From contig CM074855.1 in NCBI GenBank assembly GCA_037501455.1, forward strand, positions 26,933,001 to 26,997,000: a stretch of 64,000 bases of DNA. The letters are read 5' to 3'. The stretch is from Lantana camara (taxonomy: Eukaryota > Streptophyta > Magnoliopsida > Lamiales > Verbenaceae). Position numbers and translations under genes: made by a program. Under the pieces are notes generated by a model. That model was not told where the DNA came from. It was given only the letters and a program-made list of their open reading frames with translations, and ran no database searches. Shown here piece by piece: positions 52,479-64,000 of this stretch. Position 1 is the stretch's first letter; every line of letters begins with the position of its first letter.

Positions 52479-55462
52479 TGTAACGCCCGAGCGCGAGACG
52501 TCACATCCCCCGCACCATGACCCGACCCGTATACGAAATGGATTTCCATACACGTGCCGAATCATAGCGAACGGAGACATACACACTCGCTAAGCCAGGC
52601 GGGACTAGCCTATAACTTAACCCCAACAACAATCAAAGTAACAACAGAGCAATAGAAAAGCAGAAGCAATCATTCATATATTATATATTGAGCTAGATGC
52701 TCTAGGTACCAACAGGTAATTCATATATTGAGCTATACGCTCTATGTACCAATATTTCATGTAAAATACATATAGGTACCATATCCATGTATGCTCCATA
52801 CAAATACAAAAATCCAAATGTATAAAAATGTAGACATAAGTGAGTGTAAAGGAAAGGCTAGACACTATGCAAGACTCTCCTCCCGACTCGCACCCCGCCT
52901 AGCATCCCCTTCCTGCAAAAACAACTGAAACAACTCCGGGTTCAGTCTTCAACAGACTGGTGGGTATAAAAAGAGAGGCATAATATCATAATATTGCGGA
53001 ATTGAAACACATACATGCAAGGTATAATCCTTATTCGAGGTTTAGAAGCATTTCTCCCAAGTGGGAACTAGATACAACGAATAGGATTATAACAATTCAT
53101 TCGTTCATTAGGTCATTAGTGGCCCAGCGAGAGGGCGTGCATTAACTCCAACCACCACCACGTGTAATCCATTAATCATTCATTCATTCGTTCATTCATT
53201 CATACATTACATTCTTTCGTGCACATACATTCGATCGTTCATTCAATCGTTCATATACTCCTTTTTCCTTCGGTTAGGGAACGGGTTTGCAAGGTCCGAG
53301 CCCTCATTCATTAATGCTAGAGGGGTACATGAATCCCCAAAAGCGCGGGACCCCTTTCATTCACTAATCTCCTAGTGAAATCCAGGTTGCCGAAATTGTT
53401 GGAACTAGTATAAATGGATTCCCGTCAGCCCATGCTTCCCCGATTCACCAATACACTAAGTCCCGGGCCCTCATTCATTGTGATCATTCATACATTTCTC
53501 GCCAAAATATTTTGGTAGGACAATCATAATAAAGGCTTTCGATCAAAAACATTTGCTCGTTAAAAAATTTGGTATAAATACCTATATAGGGTTTTGGCCA
53601 AAATCTTGCACATTAGGTGTTCGGGTCATATCGTTAACTAATAGAAGAAAAACCCACCTGGTAGACAAAAAGAACCCGACAAAGCTCTCACTGCCCGACC
53701 TCGTCACCCACTGGATCAAGATCTGTGTGACAAAGGTAGTGTGAGACTCAATTATGACCACATTAGACGCTCAGCTATGCAATATCATGCTATGGAATGC
53801 TTAAAATGCAATAATATGTTCAAATATGGTCATGAATATCATAAAATCCTATTTAAACACATAATTCACCAAGTTTCATTCATTATACGGTAAACCCGTA
53901 TTCAATCCCGTTCATATCGTTCATACTTGCATTCAGAAGGTCATCAATATCAAATATCAATCATAAAACATTACTTTAACATAATCATGTTACATATAAT
54001 CCACCATTACGAGCAATAAACGAGATAAACGCAAGAAAAGAGGTTCCCCAAAGCTGCCATTTCAAATGACACGGCCGTGTTGAGTTTTCAAAGGAAACGG
54101 ACACGGCCGTGTCCGAGGTTTAAAATCAGAAAAATTCAAAGTCGAGGGCTTGACACGGCCGTGTTGAGTTTTCAAAGCATTTGGACACGGCCGTGTCCGA
54201 GGTTAAATTCAGAAAAAATCCGAAGTCGAGAGCCCAACACGGCCGTGTCCATTTTCAGTTCAGAGCTGACACGACCGTGTCAGCTCATCGTTTTGCCAAG
54301 AAAAACAGAGCAGAAGCTCTGTTTCTTGAGGAAAAAGCTTGCCAAAACAGGGGCAGCCATAAGGAAGCTCTTATACACACTTAGACATGATCTCAAGCCA
54401 TATAATTCACATATATCATACAATCCATTCATATATGCAAGAATTCATACATAAAATTGGCAAAAGATCACCCAAACACAAGCTTTCAACCATGGAAGCT
54501 TCAAGCTTCATTAATGGCACAACATGCTATACACAACCAACATGAGATTCAATGATATAGAAATGATGAGGAAGTTACAAGGTTCATATTTCATGCATCA
54601 ATCCCCAATTAAACCATGAGACACCAAGGTTCAAGATCAAACCCTCTATTCATGCTCATACTCAACACACAAGAATCCTTCACTCATACCAAGCTATTCA
54701 TAGATGAAAAGATAGGGGAGAAGATGGAGATTTTAAATCCTAACTTACCTTGGAAGAAGATGGAGGATTGATCAAGCTTGAGCTCAAAGCTTGGAGGATA
54801 AAAAATGGAGGGTTTCTTGGAGTTTCTCCTCTTCTCTCTTGAATGATGATGATCGATCAAAATGGCAATCAAGGAGAGAAATGCTGATATTTAGAAGAGA
54901 AATGGGTAGGATTTGGGTCGGTTCAAGTCCGGTTCGTTTAATAAACGGTTCAACAAGTTATAAAGTCGAGGTTGTGAAAAGATTCATTGTCGAAGGTTCA
55001 AACGGTATCGAAAAGATACAAGGTCAAGTTTAATGGATAGGTAACGTTGAAACAAGTTCAACGCCGGTTACGGATCTCGATTTCGAGGTCCAGAGCTCAA
55101 GATATCGAGAAAACGGTTCAGGGTTGCCTATATACAAATAGGTCCCTAAACTTTCAAAAAGTGGCAATTAAGCCCAAACTCAATTTCCAATTTAGTCCAA
55201 AACATTCAAATAAGTTACAATCAAGCCCACGTATTACACGAAACATGTAATTTCATTCAATTAACACCGAATTCACGAAATTCACATTCACACAAATTCA
55301 TTCATATATTCATAACTCAAATTAGAATTCATATTGGATTTAAACAAATAAATCGAATTAGAAACGAATTCAAATAACAAATCAAATTATAAAATCACAT
55401 AATTAAATAAAAAAATGTGCACGTAACACTTACCTACACGTGTGAAAACACAGGGCGTTACA
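52479..55462 (-). repeat. Chromovirus 3' LTR
   Basis: 2984 bp. It carries six palindromes at 54068-54281, one already decayed to ACACGACCGTGT (54269). It has about 11-12 bp extra near 54850 compared with the 5' LTR. Confidence 0.92.
54068..54281 (-). repeat. Six GC-rich palindromes, chromovirus 3' LTR
   Basis: Sites of the form GACACGGCCGTGTC or AACACGGCCGTGTC lie at about 54068, 54100, 54151, 54183, 54236 and 54268 with 20-40 bp AT-rich spacers, the same number and order as in the 5' LTR and the solo LTR. Confidence 0.9.
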
Positions 55463-55480
55463 ACCTCTCCCCCTTAAAGA

Positions 55481-55498
55481 GAATCCGTCCTCGGATTC
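55481..55498 (-). other. Single hairpin between pol stop and PPT
   Basis: GAATCCG (55481-55487) and CGGATTC (55492-55498) form a perfect 7-bp stem with a 4-nt loop. It starts within the pol stop codon and ends a few bases before the PPT. A GAGGAC-loop hairpin at this place is common in Tekay-type elements. Confidence 0.8.
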
Positions 55499-58496
55499 AA
55501 TGCTCGGTCGGAAATAACTCGGGATAGAACTTCTTCATTTTCTTTTCCGTTTCCCACGTGGCTTCTTCCGTCTTATCACTTCGCCACAACACTTTCACCA
55601 AGGGAAATCGTCTGTTTCGAAGTTCTTGAAATTTTCGATCCAGAATCTTAACTGATTTCTGAACAAATGTGAGATTCGGTTCAAGCTCTGCTTCCTCAAC
55701 CGTTATGATCACGGATTCATCGGGATAGTACTTCCGAAGTTGTGATACATGGAAGACATTGTGAATACCCGTTAAACTTGGAGGCAAATCCAATCTATAA
55801 GCTGTATCTCCGATTCTCTCTAAAATCTCATAAGGTCCCAAATATCGGGGATTCAACTTTCCTCCTTTTCCAATTCGGGTAAATCCTTTCCGAGGTGAAG
55901 CTTTCAGGAATACCCTATCCCCAACTTCAAATTCAAGATCTTTCCTTCGCTTATCTACATAACTTTTCTGTCGATCTTGGGCTGCTTTCATCCGTTGTCG
56001 AATAATCTGAACTTTTTCAATAGCATCCCGAATAGCTTTGGAAGGTTTATCTTTCCTTTCACCTCTTTGTACCCCTTCTTGCTTACTCCACTTCCATTCT
56101 TCCAAATCAAAAAACAACGGGGATCGACACTTCCTTCCATAAAGAAACTCATACGGTGCCATTTCTATAGAAGCTTGGTAACTGTTATTGTAGGCAAACT
56201 CAATTAATGGCAATTGTTCGTTCCATGAACTCGAGAAATCCAACGCACACGCCCTTAACATATCCTCAAGATATCTGATTAACCTTTCAGATTGCCCATC
56301 CGTCTGTGGATGAAAAGCTGTACTGAACTGAAGCTTAGTTCCCAAACACTTCTGTAACTCTAGCCAAAACTTCTAAGTGAATCTCGGATCCCTGTCTGAA
56401 ACAATACTAGCTGGCACTCCATGTAACCGAACAATCTCATCACAATACCTCTTAGCCAACTTACCTATCTTATCTGACATCCGAACTGCAAGAAAATGCG
56501 CTGACTTGGTTAACCTGTCCACGATTACCCAAATTCCATCGAATCCACCTTTCACTCTAGGTAAACCCGATACAAAATCCATTGCTATCTGTTCCCATTT
56601 CCATTCTGGAATAGGTAGTGGCTGTAACAATCCTGACGGCTTCTGATGCTCAGCTTTCACTAGCTGACAAGTCAGACAATACTTCACATAATTCACCACG
56701 TCTCTCTTCAATCCGTTCCACCAATAATACTGTTTCAAGTCCCGATACATCTTGTTTCCACCAGGATGTACCGAATACATAGTTTTATGAGCTTCATCCA
56801 AAATAGCTCTTCTCAACTCCTTTGGAACTACCACTCTATTCTTAAATCGAAAAATTCCCGTATCATCGAATCCAAACAGACACTCGGAGTCCGATTGAGC
56901 CTTCTCTATCAACTTCTGAATCTCAACATCCGTCCGTTGTGCCTCGAATATCTGTTGTCTTAACTCTGGACGTACTGAGATGTTACCAATATGAGCCTTT
57001 ATCTTAACCAATTCCATTGGTTGTCCAATATTTACCTTCAGATGAGATACACTAGCCTTCCTGCTCAATGCATCTGCAACCACGTTAGCTTTACCCGGGT
57101 GATACTTAATCACACAATCATAATTCTCGAGAGTCTCCATCCACCTTCGTTGCCTTCTATTCAACTCCTTTTGAGAGAATAAGTACTGAAGACTCTTATG
57201 ATCGGTGAAAATCTCAAAAGAAGTTCCATACAAATAATGTCTCCACTTCCCTAAGGCAAAAATCACCGCTGCAAGTTCGAGGTCGTGAGTGGGATAATTC
57301 TTCTCATGCTCTTTCAATTTCCTAGAGGCATAAGCAATTACTTTCCCATTCTGCATCAAAACACAACCTAAGCCTTCATGGGAAGCATCCGTATACACCA
57401 TAAACCCTTCAATACCATCCGGAAGTGCAAGTATCGGTGCAGAAGTTAACTTATCTTTCAAGAGCTGAAAACTAACTTCACACTTCTCATCCCATTTAAA
57501 CCGAACCTCTTTCTTGGTTAATCGGGTTAACGGAGCCGCAATCTTAGAAAAATCCTTAACAAATCTTCGGTAATAACCGGCTAAACCCAAGAAACTTCGG
57601 ATCTCAGAAACATTCTTAGGACTCTGCCACTTAGAAACTGCCTCTATTTTCGAAGGATCCACTTCCAATCCTTTGCTCGAAATAATATGTCCCAAGAAAC
57701 TCACCCTGTCAATCCAAAACTCGCATTTACTGAACTTGGCATAAAGCTGGTTATCTCTTAAAGTTTCCAATACCAATCTCAAATGTCGAGCATGATCCTC
57801 TTCTGACCTTGAGTATACCAAAATATCATCAATGAAGATCACAACAAACTTATCCAAATACGGCCGGAAAATCCGATGCATCATATCCATAAAAGCTGCC
57901 GGCGTGTTAGTTAATCCAAACGGCATCACCACGAATTCATAATGTCCATACCGGGTATTAAATCCTGTCTTAGGAATATCTTCCTCCTTAATCTTTAACT
58001 GATAATATCCTTGCCTTAAATCAAGCTTGGAATATACTCTCGACCCTTGTAGCATGTCAAATAAATCCTCTATATTAGGCAATGGATACTTATTCTTTAC
58101 AGTCATCCGATTCAACTCCCGGTAGTCAATGCGCATCCTTAAAGTTCCATCTTTCTTCTTAACAAAGAGAACCGGCGCGCCCCACGGTGATGAACTCAGT
58201 CGAATATAACCGTTCTTGAGAAGATCTTCCAGCTGAACTTTCAACTCCTGTAACTCTGCCGGTGCCATCCGGTAAGGAGTCTTAGAGTAAGGTTCAGATC
58301 CCGGATATAAGTCTATTACAAATTCAATCTCTCGATCCGGAGGCAAAGAACCTAAAACTTCAGGAAACACCTTAATATATTCCTTCACCACTTCTGTCTC
58401 TTCGAGTTTCACCTGATCTTTCGGCTTATTCAAGATATAGGCAATAAATCCCGTTGCCCCATTCCTTATCAACTTGTGAGCCTCAGTAAACGACAA
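55497..58496 (-). pseudogene. Chromovirus pol (RT, RNase H, integrase, chromodomain), one stop
   Basis: From 58496: RT with [20 protein letters not shown] and the catalytic FIDDILVYS (about residue 220), RNase H ([15 protein letters not shown], about residue 368), an integrase zinc finger ([19 protein letters not shown], about residues 565-615) and an integrase core ([18 protein letters not shown]). TAG at 56373-56375 then breaks the core. The same frame continues to 55497 with FHPQTDGQSERLIRYLEDML and ends in a chromodomain-like stretch (KILDRKFQELRNRRFPLVKV), which in chromoviruses directs integration to heterochromatin. Apart from that stop the region is intact. Confidence 0.92.
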
Positions 58497-58511
58497 AAGA
58501 GGTGCAATCTC

Positions 58512-59993
58512 TTATTCTTTCCCCACTGTCACTTCTTCTCCCAACTTAACAGTCTTGGTGAAACAATCAACCGTGGCGTGGTACCGAAACAACCAATCCA
58601 TTCCCAGAATAACCCCATATCTGTTCATCGGCATTACCACCAAATCTGCCTGATATACTCTGCCTTCAAACCCAAACACACAATCTCTAACCACCCGATC
58701 CGTCTCAAGACTGCCACCCAGCGGCGAACTCACCACATAATAAGCATTTAAGCACGTAACAGGTAAACACAAAGTATCACTTAATTTGCAAGATATAAAA
58801 GAATGAGTAGCGCCAGGGTCAAATAATGCATGTATGTTCGTGTTATGGATGCATATCGTACCTTCCACCATAGCATTAGGATTGGCTTCCACATCTTGCT
58901 CTTCACCCGCAAGGGCATATGCACGAGCTGGGATCATTGGCCTTTGAGCTCCCGGTTGATAGCCCGGAGTCTTATCTGGACAAGTATTGGCCATGTGTGT
59001 TGTCTTCCCGCAAATCAGACACTGTCCCAACCTCCTTCTGCAAGTGTTGTACGTGTGGGTAGGGCCTCCACAATGCATACAAGGCGGCCTATCATGGCGA
59101 GGATCAGAAGTAGTCAGAGGTACTTGTGGTTTTGGCGGTGCAGCTCCCATAGGTTTGAACTTCTTATTTTGCCCTTGAAATGGCTGAGGAGGAGATACCA
59201 TAAGCCTTTTCCCCTTTCCAAACCCCGATCCTTGTCCCATTTGCATGCGAGGTAAGGGGTCTTTTTTCTTATACTCCTCTTCCAACACCAGTGCCCTCTG
59301 TACAGTGTCAGCAAAAGATTCAAAGTTATGGCCTGCATGCCCGTGTCGGAGATCCTGTCTCAACCCCGAAATAAACCTCTTTGCTTTTCTCTTTTCATCT
59401 CTTGTAATGTGGGATGCATATTTGCCAAGCCTGTTGAAAAGAGAAAGATACTGAGCCACCGTGCGAGTCCCTTGCTTCAAATCCATAAATTCTTGTTCTT
59501 TTCTTTCTCGCACAACTTCAGGAACAAAAGCCTCTCTGTACTCCCTTACAAAAACTTCCCAAGTAACTTCTTCTCCTTCCACTTCGAGCTTCTCTCCGGT
59601 GCGTTCCCACCAACTATAAGCCTCTCCATCCAATTGAAAAATAGCAAACTGGGCCTTCTCTTGAGATGTGAATTGTCTAACATTGAAAATCCTCTCAATC
59701 CTTGTGAGCCATCATTCCGATATAGCATCATCCATCGAACCGGAAAACCTTGGTGGATTATAACTCAAAAACAACCCATGATGATCTCTCGGGTTATTAG
59801 GAGGAGGTGCTTGATGTTCAGCCTGCGGTTGTACTGGAGGATCCTGAGCCCTTCTATGTTTCACGTAGTTATACACCGCCTCCATAAAGTGCTCCATATT
59901 CATGGGCGGTTGTGGAGGATTAGGAGAACGATCTCTATGATGATGACGATCCGGAGACCTTTCCCGATGTCTTCTAGGAGGCATCCTGTTCAC
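58512..59993 (-). pseudogene. Chromovirus gag-protease, two stops
   Basis: It starts MNRMPPRRHRERSPDRHHHR at 59993, like the gag-only element's gag. TGA at 59712-59714 breaks the N-terminal part. The same frame continues with DGEAYSWWERTGEKLEVEGE, FMDLKQGTRTVAQYL, two zinc knuckles (CMHCGGPTHTYNTC, CLICGKTTHMANTC) and the protease active-site segment ALFDPGATHSFIS. TAA at 58512-58514 separates it from pol in the same frame. In the live element gag, protease and pol were evidently one frame. Confidence 0.9.
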
Positions 59994-60180
59994 TCAAACA
60001 CTAACATGCGTGCTAATTTTAGTTCATGCGTGACAATGCATTAAATTCAATCAATCATTCAAGTCAGGAATCAAAGCACCTTATCATATAAAATGTAAAT
60101 GCTCCATTCACAAGTAATTCCTACAGCCGAACGACCTACTGACTCAACACGACACTAGAACCCTGGTTTTGCAACCCTGG

Positions 60181-60192
60181 GCTCTGATACCA
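60181..60192 (-). other. Chromovirus primer-binding site (initiator tRNA-Met)
   Basis: The minus strand reads TGGTATCAGAGC, 9 bp from the 5' LTR end, identical to the PBS at 20687-20698. Confidence 0.92.
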
Positions 60193-60201
60193 CTCAAAGG
60201 A

Positions 60202-63173
60202 TGTAACGTCCGAGCGCGAGACGTCACATCCCCCGCACCATGACCCGACCCGTATACGAAATGGATTTCCATACACGTGCCGAATCATAGCGAACGGAGA
60301 CATACACACTCGCTAAGCCAGGCGGGACTAGCCTATAACTTAACCCCAAAAACAATCAAAGTAACAACAGAGCAATAGAAAAGCGGAAGCAATCATTCAT
60401 ATATTATATATTGAGCTAGATGCTCTAAGTACCAACAGGTAATTCATATATTGAGCTATATGCTCTATGTACCAATATTTCATGTAAAATACATATAGGT
60501 ACCATATCCATGTATGCTCCATACAAATACAAAAATCCAAATGTATAAAAATGTAGACATAAGTGAGTGTAAAGGAAAGGCTAGACACTATGCAAGACTC
60601 TCCTCCCGACTCGCATCCCGCCTAGCATCCCCTTCCTGCAAAAACAACTGAAACAACTCCGGGTTCAGTCTTCGACAGACTGGTGGGTATAAAAAGAGAG
60701 GCATAATATCATAATATTGCGGAATTGAAACACATACATGCAAGGTATAATCCTTATTCGAGGTTTAGAAGCATTTCTCCCAAGTGGGAACTAGATACAA
60801 CGAATAGGATTATAACAATTCATTCGTTCATTAGGTCATTAGTGGCCCGCCGAGAGGGCGTGAATTAACTCCAACCACCACCACGTGTAATCCATTAATC
60901 ATTCATTCATTCGTTTATTCATTCATACATTACATTCTTTCGTGCACATACATTCGATCGTTCATTCAATCGTTCATATACTCCTTTTTCCTCCGGGTAG
61001 GGAACGGGTTTGCAAGGCCCGAGCCCTCATTCATTAATGCTAGAGGGGTACATGAATCCCCAAAAGCGTGGGACCCCTTTCATCCACTAATCTCCTAGTG
61101 AAATCCAGGTTGCCGAAATTGTTGGAACTAGTATAAATGGATTCCCGTCAGCCCATGTTTCCCCGGTTCACCAATACACTAAGTCCCGGGCCCTCATTCA
61201 TTGTGATCATTCATACATTTCTCGCCAAAACATTTTGGTAGGACAATCATAATAAAGGCTTTCGATCAAAAACATTTGCTCGTTAAAAAATTTGGTATAA
61301 ATACCTATATAGGGTTTTGGCCAAAATCTTGCACATTAGGTGTTCGGGTCATATCGTTAACTAATAGAAGAAAAACCCACCTGGTAGACAAAAAGAACCC
61401 GACAAAGCTCTCACTGCCCGACCTCGTCACCCACTGGATCAAGATCTGTGTGACAAAGGTAGTGTGAGACTCAATTATGACCACATTAGACGCTCGGCTA
61501 TGCAATATCATGCTATGGAATGCTTAAAATGCAATAATATGTTCAAATATGGTCATGAATATCATAAAATCCTATTTAAACACATAATTCACCAAGTTTC
61601 GTTCATTATACGGTAAAACCGTATTCAATCCCGTTCATATCGTTCATACTTGCATTCAGAAGGTCATCAATATCAAATATCAATCATAAAACATTACTTT
61701 AACATAATCATGTTACATATAATCCACCATTACGAGCAATAAACGAGATAAACGCAAGAAAAGAGGTTCCCCAAAGCTGCCATTTCAAATGACACGGCCG
61801 TGTTGAGTTTTCAAAGGAAACGGACACGGCCGTGTCCGAGGTTTAAAATCAGAAAAATTCAAAGTCGAGGGCTTGACACGGCCGTGTTGAGTTTTCAAAG
61901 CATTTGGACACGACCGTGTCCGAGGTTAAATTCAGAAAATATCCGAAGTCGAGAGCCCAACACGACCGTGTCCATTTTCAGTTCAAAGCTGACACGGCCG
62001 TGTCAGCTCATCGTTTTGCCAAGAAAAACAGAGCAGAAGCTCTGTTTCTTGAGGAAAAAGCTTGCAAAACAGGGGCAGCCATAAGGAAGCTCTTATACAC
62101 ACTTAGACATGATCTCAAGCCATATAATTCACATATATCATACAATCCATTCATATATGCAAGAATTCATACATAAAATTGGCAAAAGATCACCCAAACA
62201 CAAGCTTTCAACCATGGAAGCTTCAAGCTTCATTAATGGCACAACATGCTATACACAACCAACATGAGATTCAATGATATAGAAATGATGAGGAAGTTAT
62301 AAGGTTCATATTTCATGCATCAATCCCCAATTAAACCATGAGACACCAAGGTTCAAGATCAAACCCTCTATTCATGCTCATACTCAACACACAAGAATCC
62401 TTCACTCATGCCAAGCTATTCATAGATGAAAAGATAGAGGAGAAGATGGAGATTTTAAATCCTAACTTACCTTGGAAGAAGATGGAGGATTGATCAAGCT
62501 TGAGCTCAAAGCTTGGAGGATAAAAAATGGAGGGTTTCTTGGAGTTTCTCCTCTTCTCTCTTGAATGATGAATTGGCAATCAAGGAGAGAAATGCTGATA
62601 TTTAGAAGAGAAATGGGTAGGATTCGGGTCGGTTCAAGTCCGGTTCGTTTAATAAACGATTCAACAAGTTATAAAGTCGAGGTTGTGAAAAGATTCGTTG
62701 TCGAAGGTTCAAACGGTATCGAAAAGATACAAGGTCAAGTTTAATGGATAGGTAACGTCGAAACAAGTTCAACGCCGATTACGGATCTCGATTTCGAGGT
62801 CCGGAGCTCAAGTTATCGCGAAAACCGTTCAGGGTTGCCTATATACAAATAGGTCCCTAAACTTTCAAAAAGTGGCAATTAAGCCCAAACTCAATTTCCA
62901 ATTTAGTCCAAAACATTCAAATAAGTTACAATCAAGCCCACGTATTACACAAAACATGTAATTTCATTCAATTAACACCGAATTCACGAAATTCACATTC
63001 TCACAAATTCATTCATATATTCATGACTCAAATTAGAATTCATATTGGATTTAAACAAATAAATCGAATTAGAAACGAATTCAAATAGCAAATCAAATTA
63101 TAAAATCACATAATTAAATAAAAAAATGCGCACGTAACACTTACCTACACGTGTGAAAACACGGGGCGTTACA
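60202..63173 (-). repeat. Chromovirus 5' LTR
   Basis: 2972 bp. It has six palindromes at 61791-62004, two decayed at the central CpG. On the minus strand the donor-like CCAAG|GTAAG is at 62471/62470 and the acceptor-like TGCAG|GAAGG at 60636/60635. The helix arms are at 60617-60626 and 60317-60326. Confidence 0.92.
61791..62004 (-). repeat. Six GC-rich palindromes, chromovirus 5' LTR
   Basis: Six sites in the same order as in the 3' LTR. The sites near 61907 and 61960 read ACACGACCGTGT, a G-to-A change at the central CpG. Confidence 0.9.
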
Positions 63174-64000
63174 CCCCGCCTCTTCGGCATTCCAGGTACG
63201 GCGTCACGAGAGAGTTTAATTCAGTAATTTTGTGAAATATGTGATTTAGCATGCTTACATGTCAACGTGATATTTATTTTGATTTTGTGTGCTTTAGAAT
63301 TTATTTTAATGTCTGGAACTCAATTGTCCAATATTTGCAATTTAGGGACCTAATTATAATTAGGACGTTTGAGCCTTCGCGGCTATTTGAGCTCGGGAAT
63401 TCGAATTCGAATTCCGACCCTATCGTTGAGTTCGTTTCGATGATTCGGATTCAATGAATTAACCATTTATATTCTAAAGCCATTTGATAGCCTCACCGTT
63501 TTAAATCCGATCCGTTTGGACCGGATACCGTTTGACCCTACCCATTTTAACCGACCCGTTTGACCAGCCCCAAAAGGGGCTAGCCTTTCCTTTCTCTCCC
63601 TCATTGATCGATCAGCAGCAACAAGGAAGAGAGAAAGGAGAAGATATTTCCCCCTTTGGCCATCAAGCCTTTGGCTCGGGTTTGCAAGATCCAACCGTCC
63701 GATCAACGACTCAAGGTAAGATTTGTGACCCTTTCGTTACGTGCTTTAATTTATCGTCTCTTTCGTGCCTCGGATATGTATCTACGTGCTTTGTTGGGGA
63801 GATGATGAATAGTAGCGGGTCGGGGGTTTGGAGTGATTAAGCTCGTTTCGTGAGCTCTTAAGTGTAATTATGTGTCCTATATGTTATATATGCTTTATTA
63901 TGTAAGTTTTGCATGGTTGTATTGTTGGTTGTGGCTATGTGAGTGTGGTGGTGTTGGCTCCCGACGCCATTGCTGCTTCTGCTCTGTTTTTTTCGAGCAG

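Larger units (their letters stand above)
52479..63173 (-). mobile_element. Ty3/Gypsy chromovirus (Tekay/Del-like), full length but inactivated
   Basis: LTRs of 2984 bp (52479-55462) and 2972 bp (60202-63173) flank a 4.74-kb interior, with a perfect TSD CCCCG (52474-52478 and 63174-63178). On the minus strand: 5' LTR 60202-63173, PBS for initiator tRNA-Met (60181-60192), gag-protease, RT-RNase H-integrase with a C-terminal chromodomain-like segment, a hairpin, a PPT (AAGGGGGAGAGGT, 55463-55475) and the 3' LTR. Premature stops at 59712, 58512 and 56373 kill the polyprotein. By eye the LTRs differ at about 45-50 sites (~1.6%), plus a short indel. Confidence 0.93.
52467..64000 (+). mobile_element. 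LTR element split by the chromovirus and cut by the window end
   Basis: TGTGACGCCCCG (52467-52478) is the start of an LTR whose remainder continues at 63179 (CCTCTTCGGCATTCCAGG) after the inserted chromovirus and its CCCCG duplication. The 822 bp seen resemble the first part of the other TGTRACGCC LTRs: an AAG|GTAAG donor-like site at 63715/63716 and a CTGCTCTGTTTTTTTC block at the end, where other LTRs begin their palindrome arrays. Whether this is a solo LTR or a full element cannot be told. Confidence 0.75.

Noticed and set aside
54077..54454. Open frames through the palindrome arrays (also near 31411 and 61800)
   Set aside because: They repeat DTAV/TRPC-like residues created by the ACACGGCCGTGT palindromes; they are not protein genes.

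Overview
This is a plant nuclear chromosome window, almost certainly from a eudicot. It holds intron-bearing host genes, plant L1-type LINEs, Ty3/Gypsy elements of the Tat and chromovirus types, a Mutator-like element, a Helitron and MITEs. The species cannot be named from the sequence alone. Only two host genes look intact: a six-exon FAD-dependent monooxygenase (1599-4376, 406 aa) and a three-exon alpha-expansin (37476-38525, 257 aa). Nearly everything else is transposable-element DNA, most of it nested. Boundaries were set by matching terminal repeats and target-site duplications (TSDs) by eye.

Left part (1-5454). A one-exon nonsense-mutated remnant of a tandem monooxygenase copy lies at 41-97. 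It is followed by an ~866-bp long inverted repeat (98-963), then the intact monooxygenase gene, two of whose introns each carry a MITE of the same family. 4377-5454 holds no gene.

Nested block 1 (5455-35065). A decayed ~5.9-kb L1-type LINE, with a zinc-knuckle ORF1, an endonuclease/RT/RNase H ORF2 and a 3' hairpin plus poly(A), is cut twice. The first cut (7512-28278) holds an Angela-like solo LTR, itself split by a Ty3/Gypsy Tat element (8285-26906, minus). The Tat gag is in turn split by a gag-only non-autonomous LTR element (18082-25120, plus). LTR divergence falls inward (about 1.8% for Tat, about 0.5% for the gag-only element), as nesting predicts. The Tat element carries a spliced antisense gene with its own TATA box. 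The second cut (30210-33184) is a solo LTR.

Middle (35066-47012). The expansin gene is followed by AT-rich DNA with a Harbinger-like MITE (39503-40457), a complete non-autonomous Helitron (40541-42996), an inverted second Helitron terminus (43155) and a 3.57-kb solo LTR (43443-47012).

Right part (47185-64000). A MULE (47185-51700) with ~200-bp terminal inverted repeats and a 9-bp TSD contains a GRF-zinc-finger fragment and a transposase N-terminus, the latter split by a solo LTR (48974-50945). Next come the 3' end of a second LINE (minus) and an LTR that starts at 52467, is interrupted by a chromovirus (52479-63173, minus, three premature stops) and runs off the window end.

The most interesting signals are structural. 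(i) Eight short hairpins with covarying stems and a constant CGGGGY loop lie just before the 3' LTR of the gag-only element (22227-22453). (ii) A 10-bp long-range helix, GCTAGGCGGG with CCCGCCTAGC, recurs near the 3' end of several LTR families, including one compensatory base-pair change. (iii) Family-specific arrays of GC-rich palindromes sit at matching places in the LTRs. (iv) An apparent LTR-borne splice donor/acceptor pair encloses those arrays.
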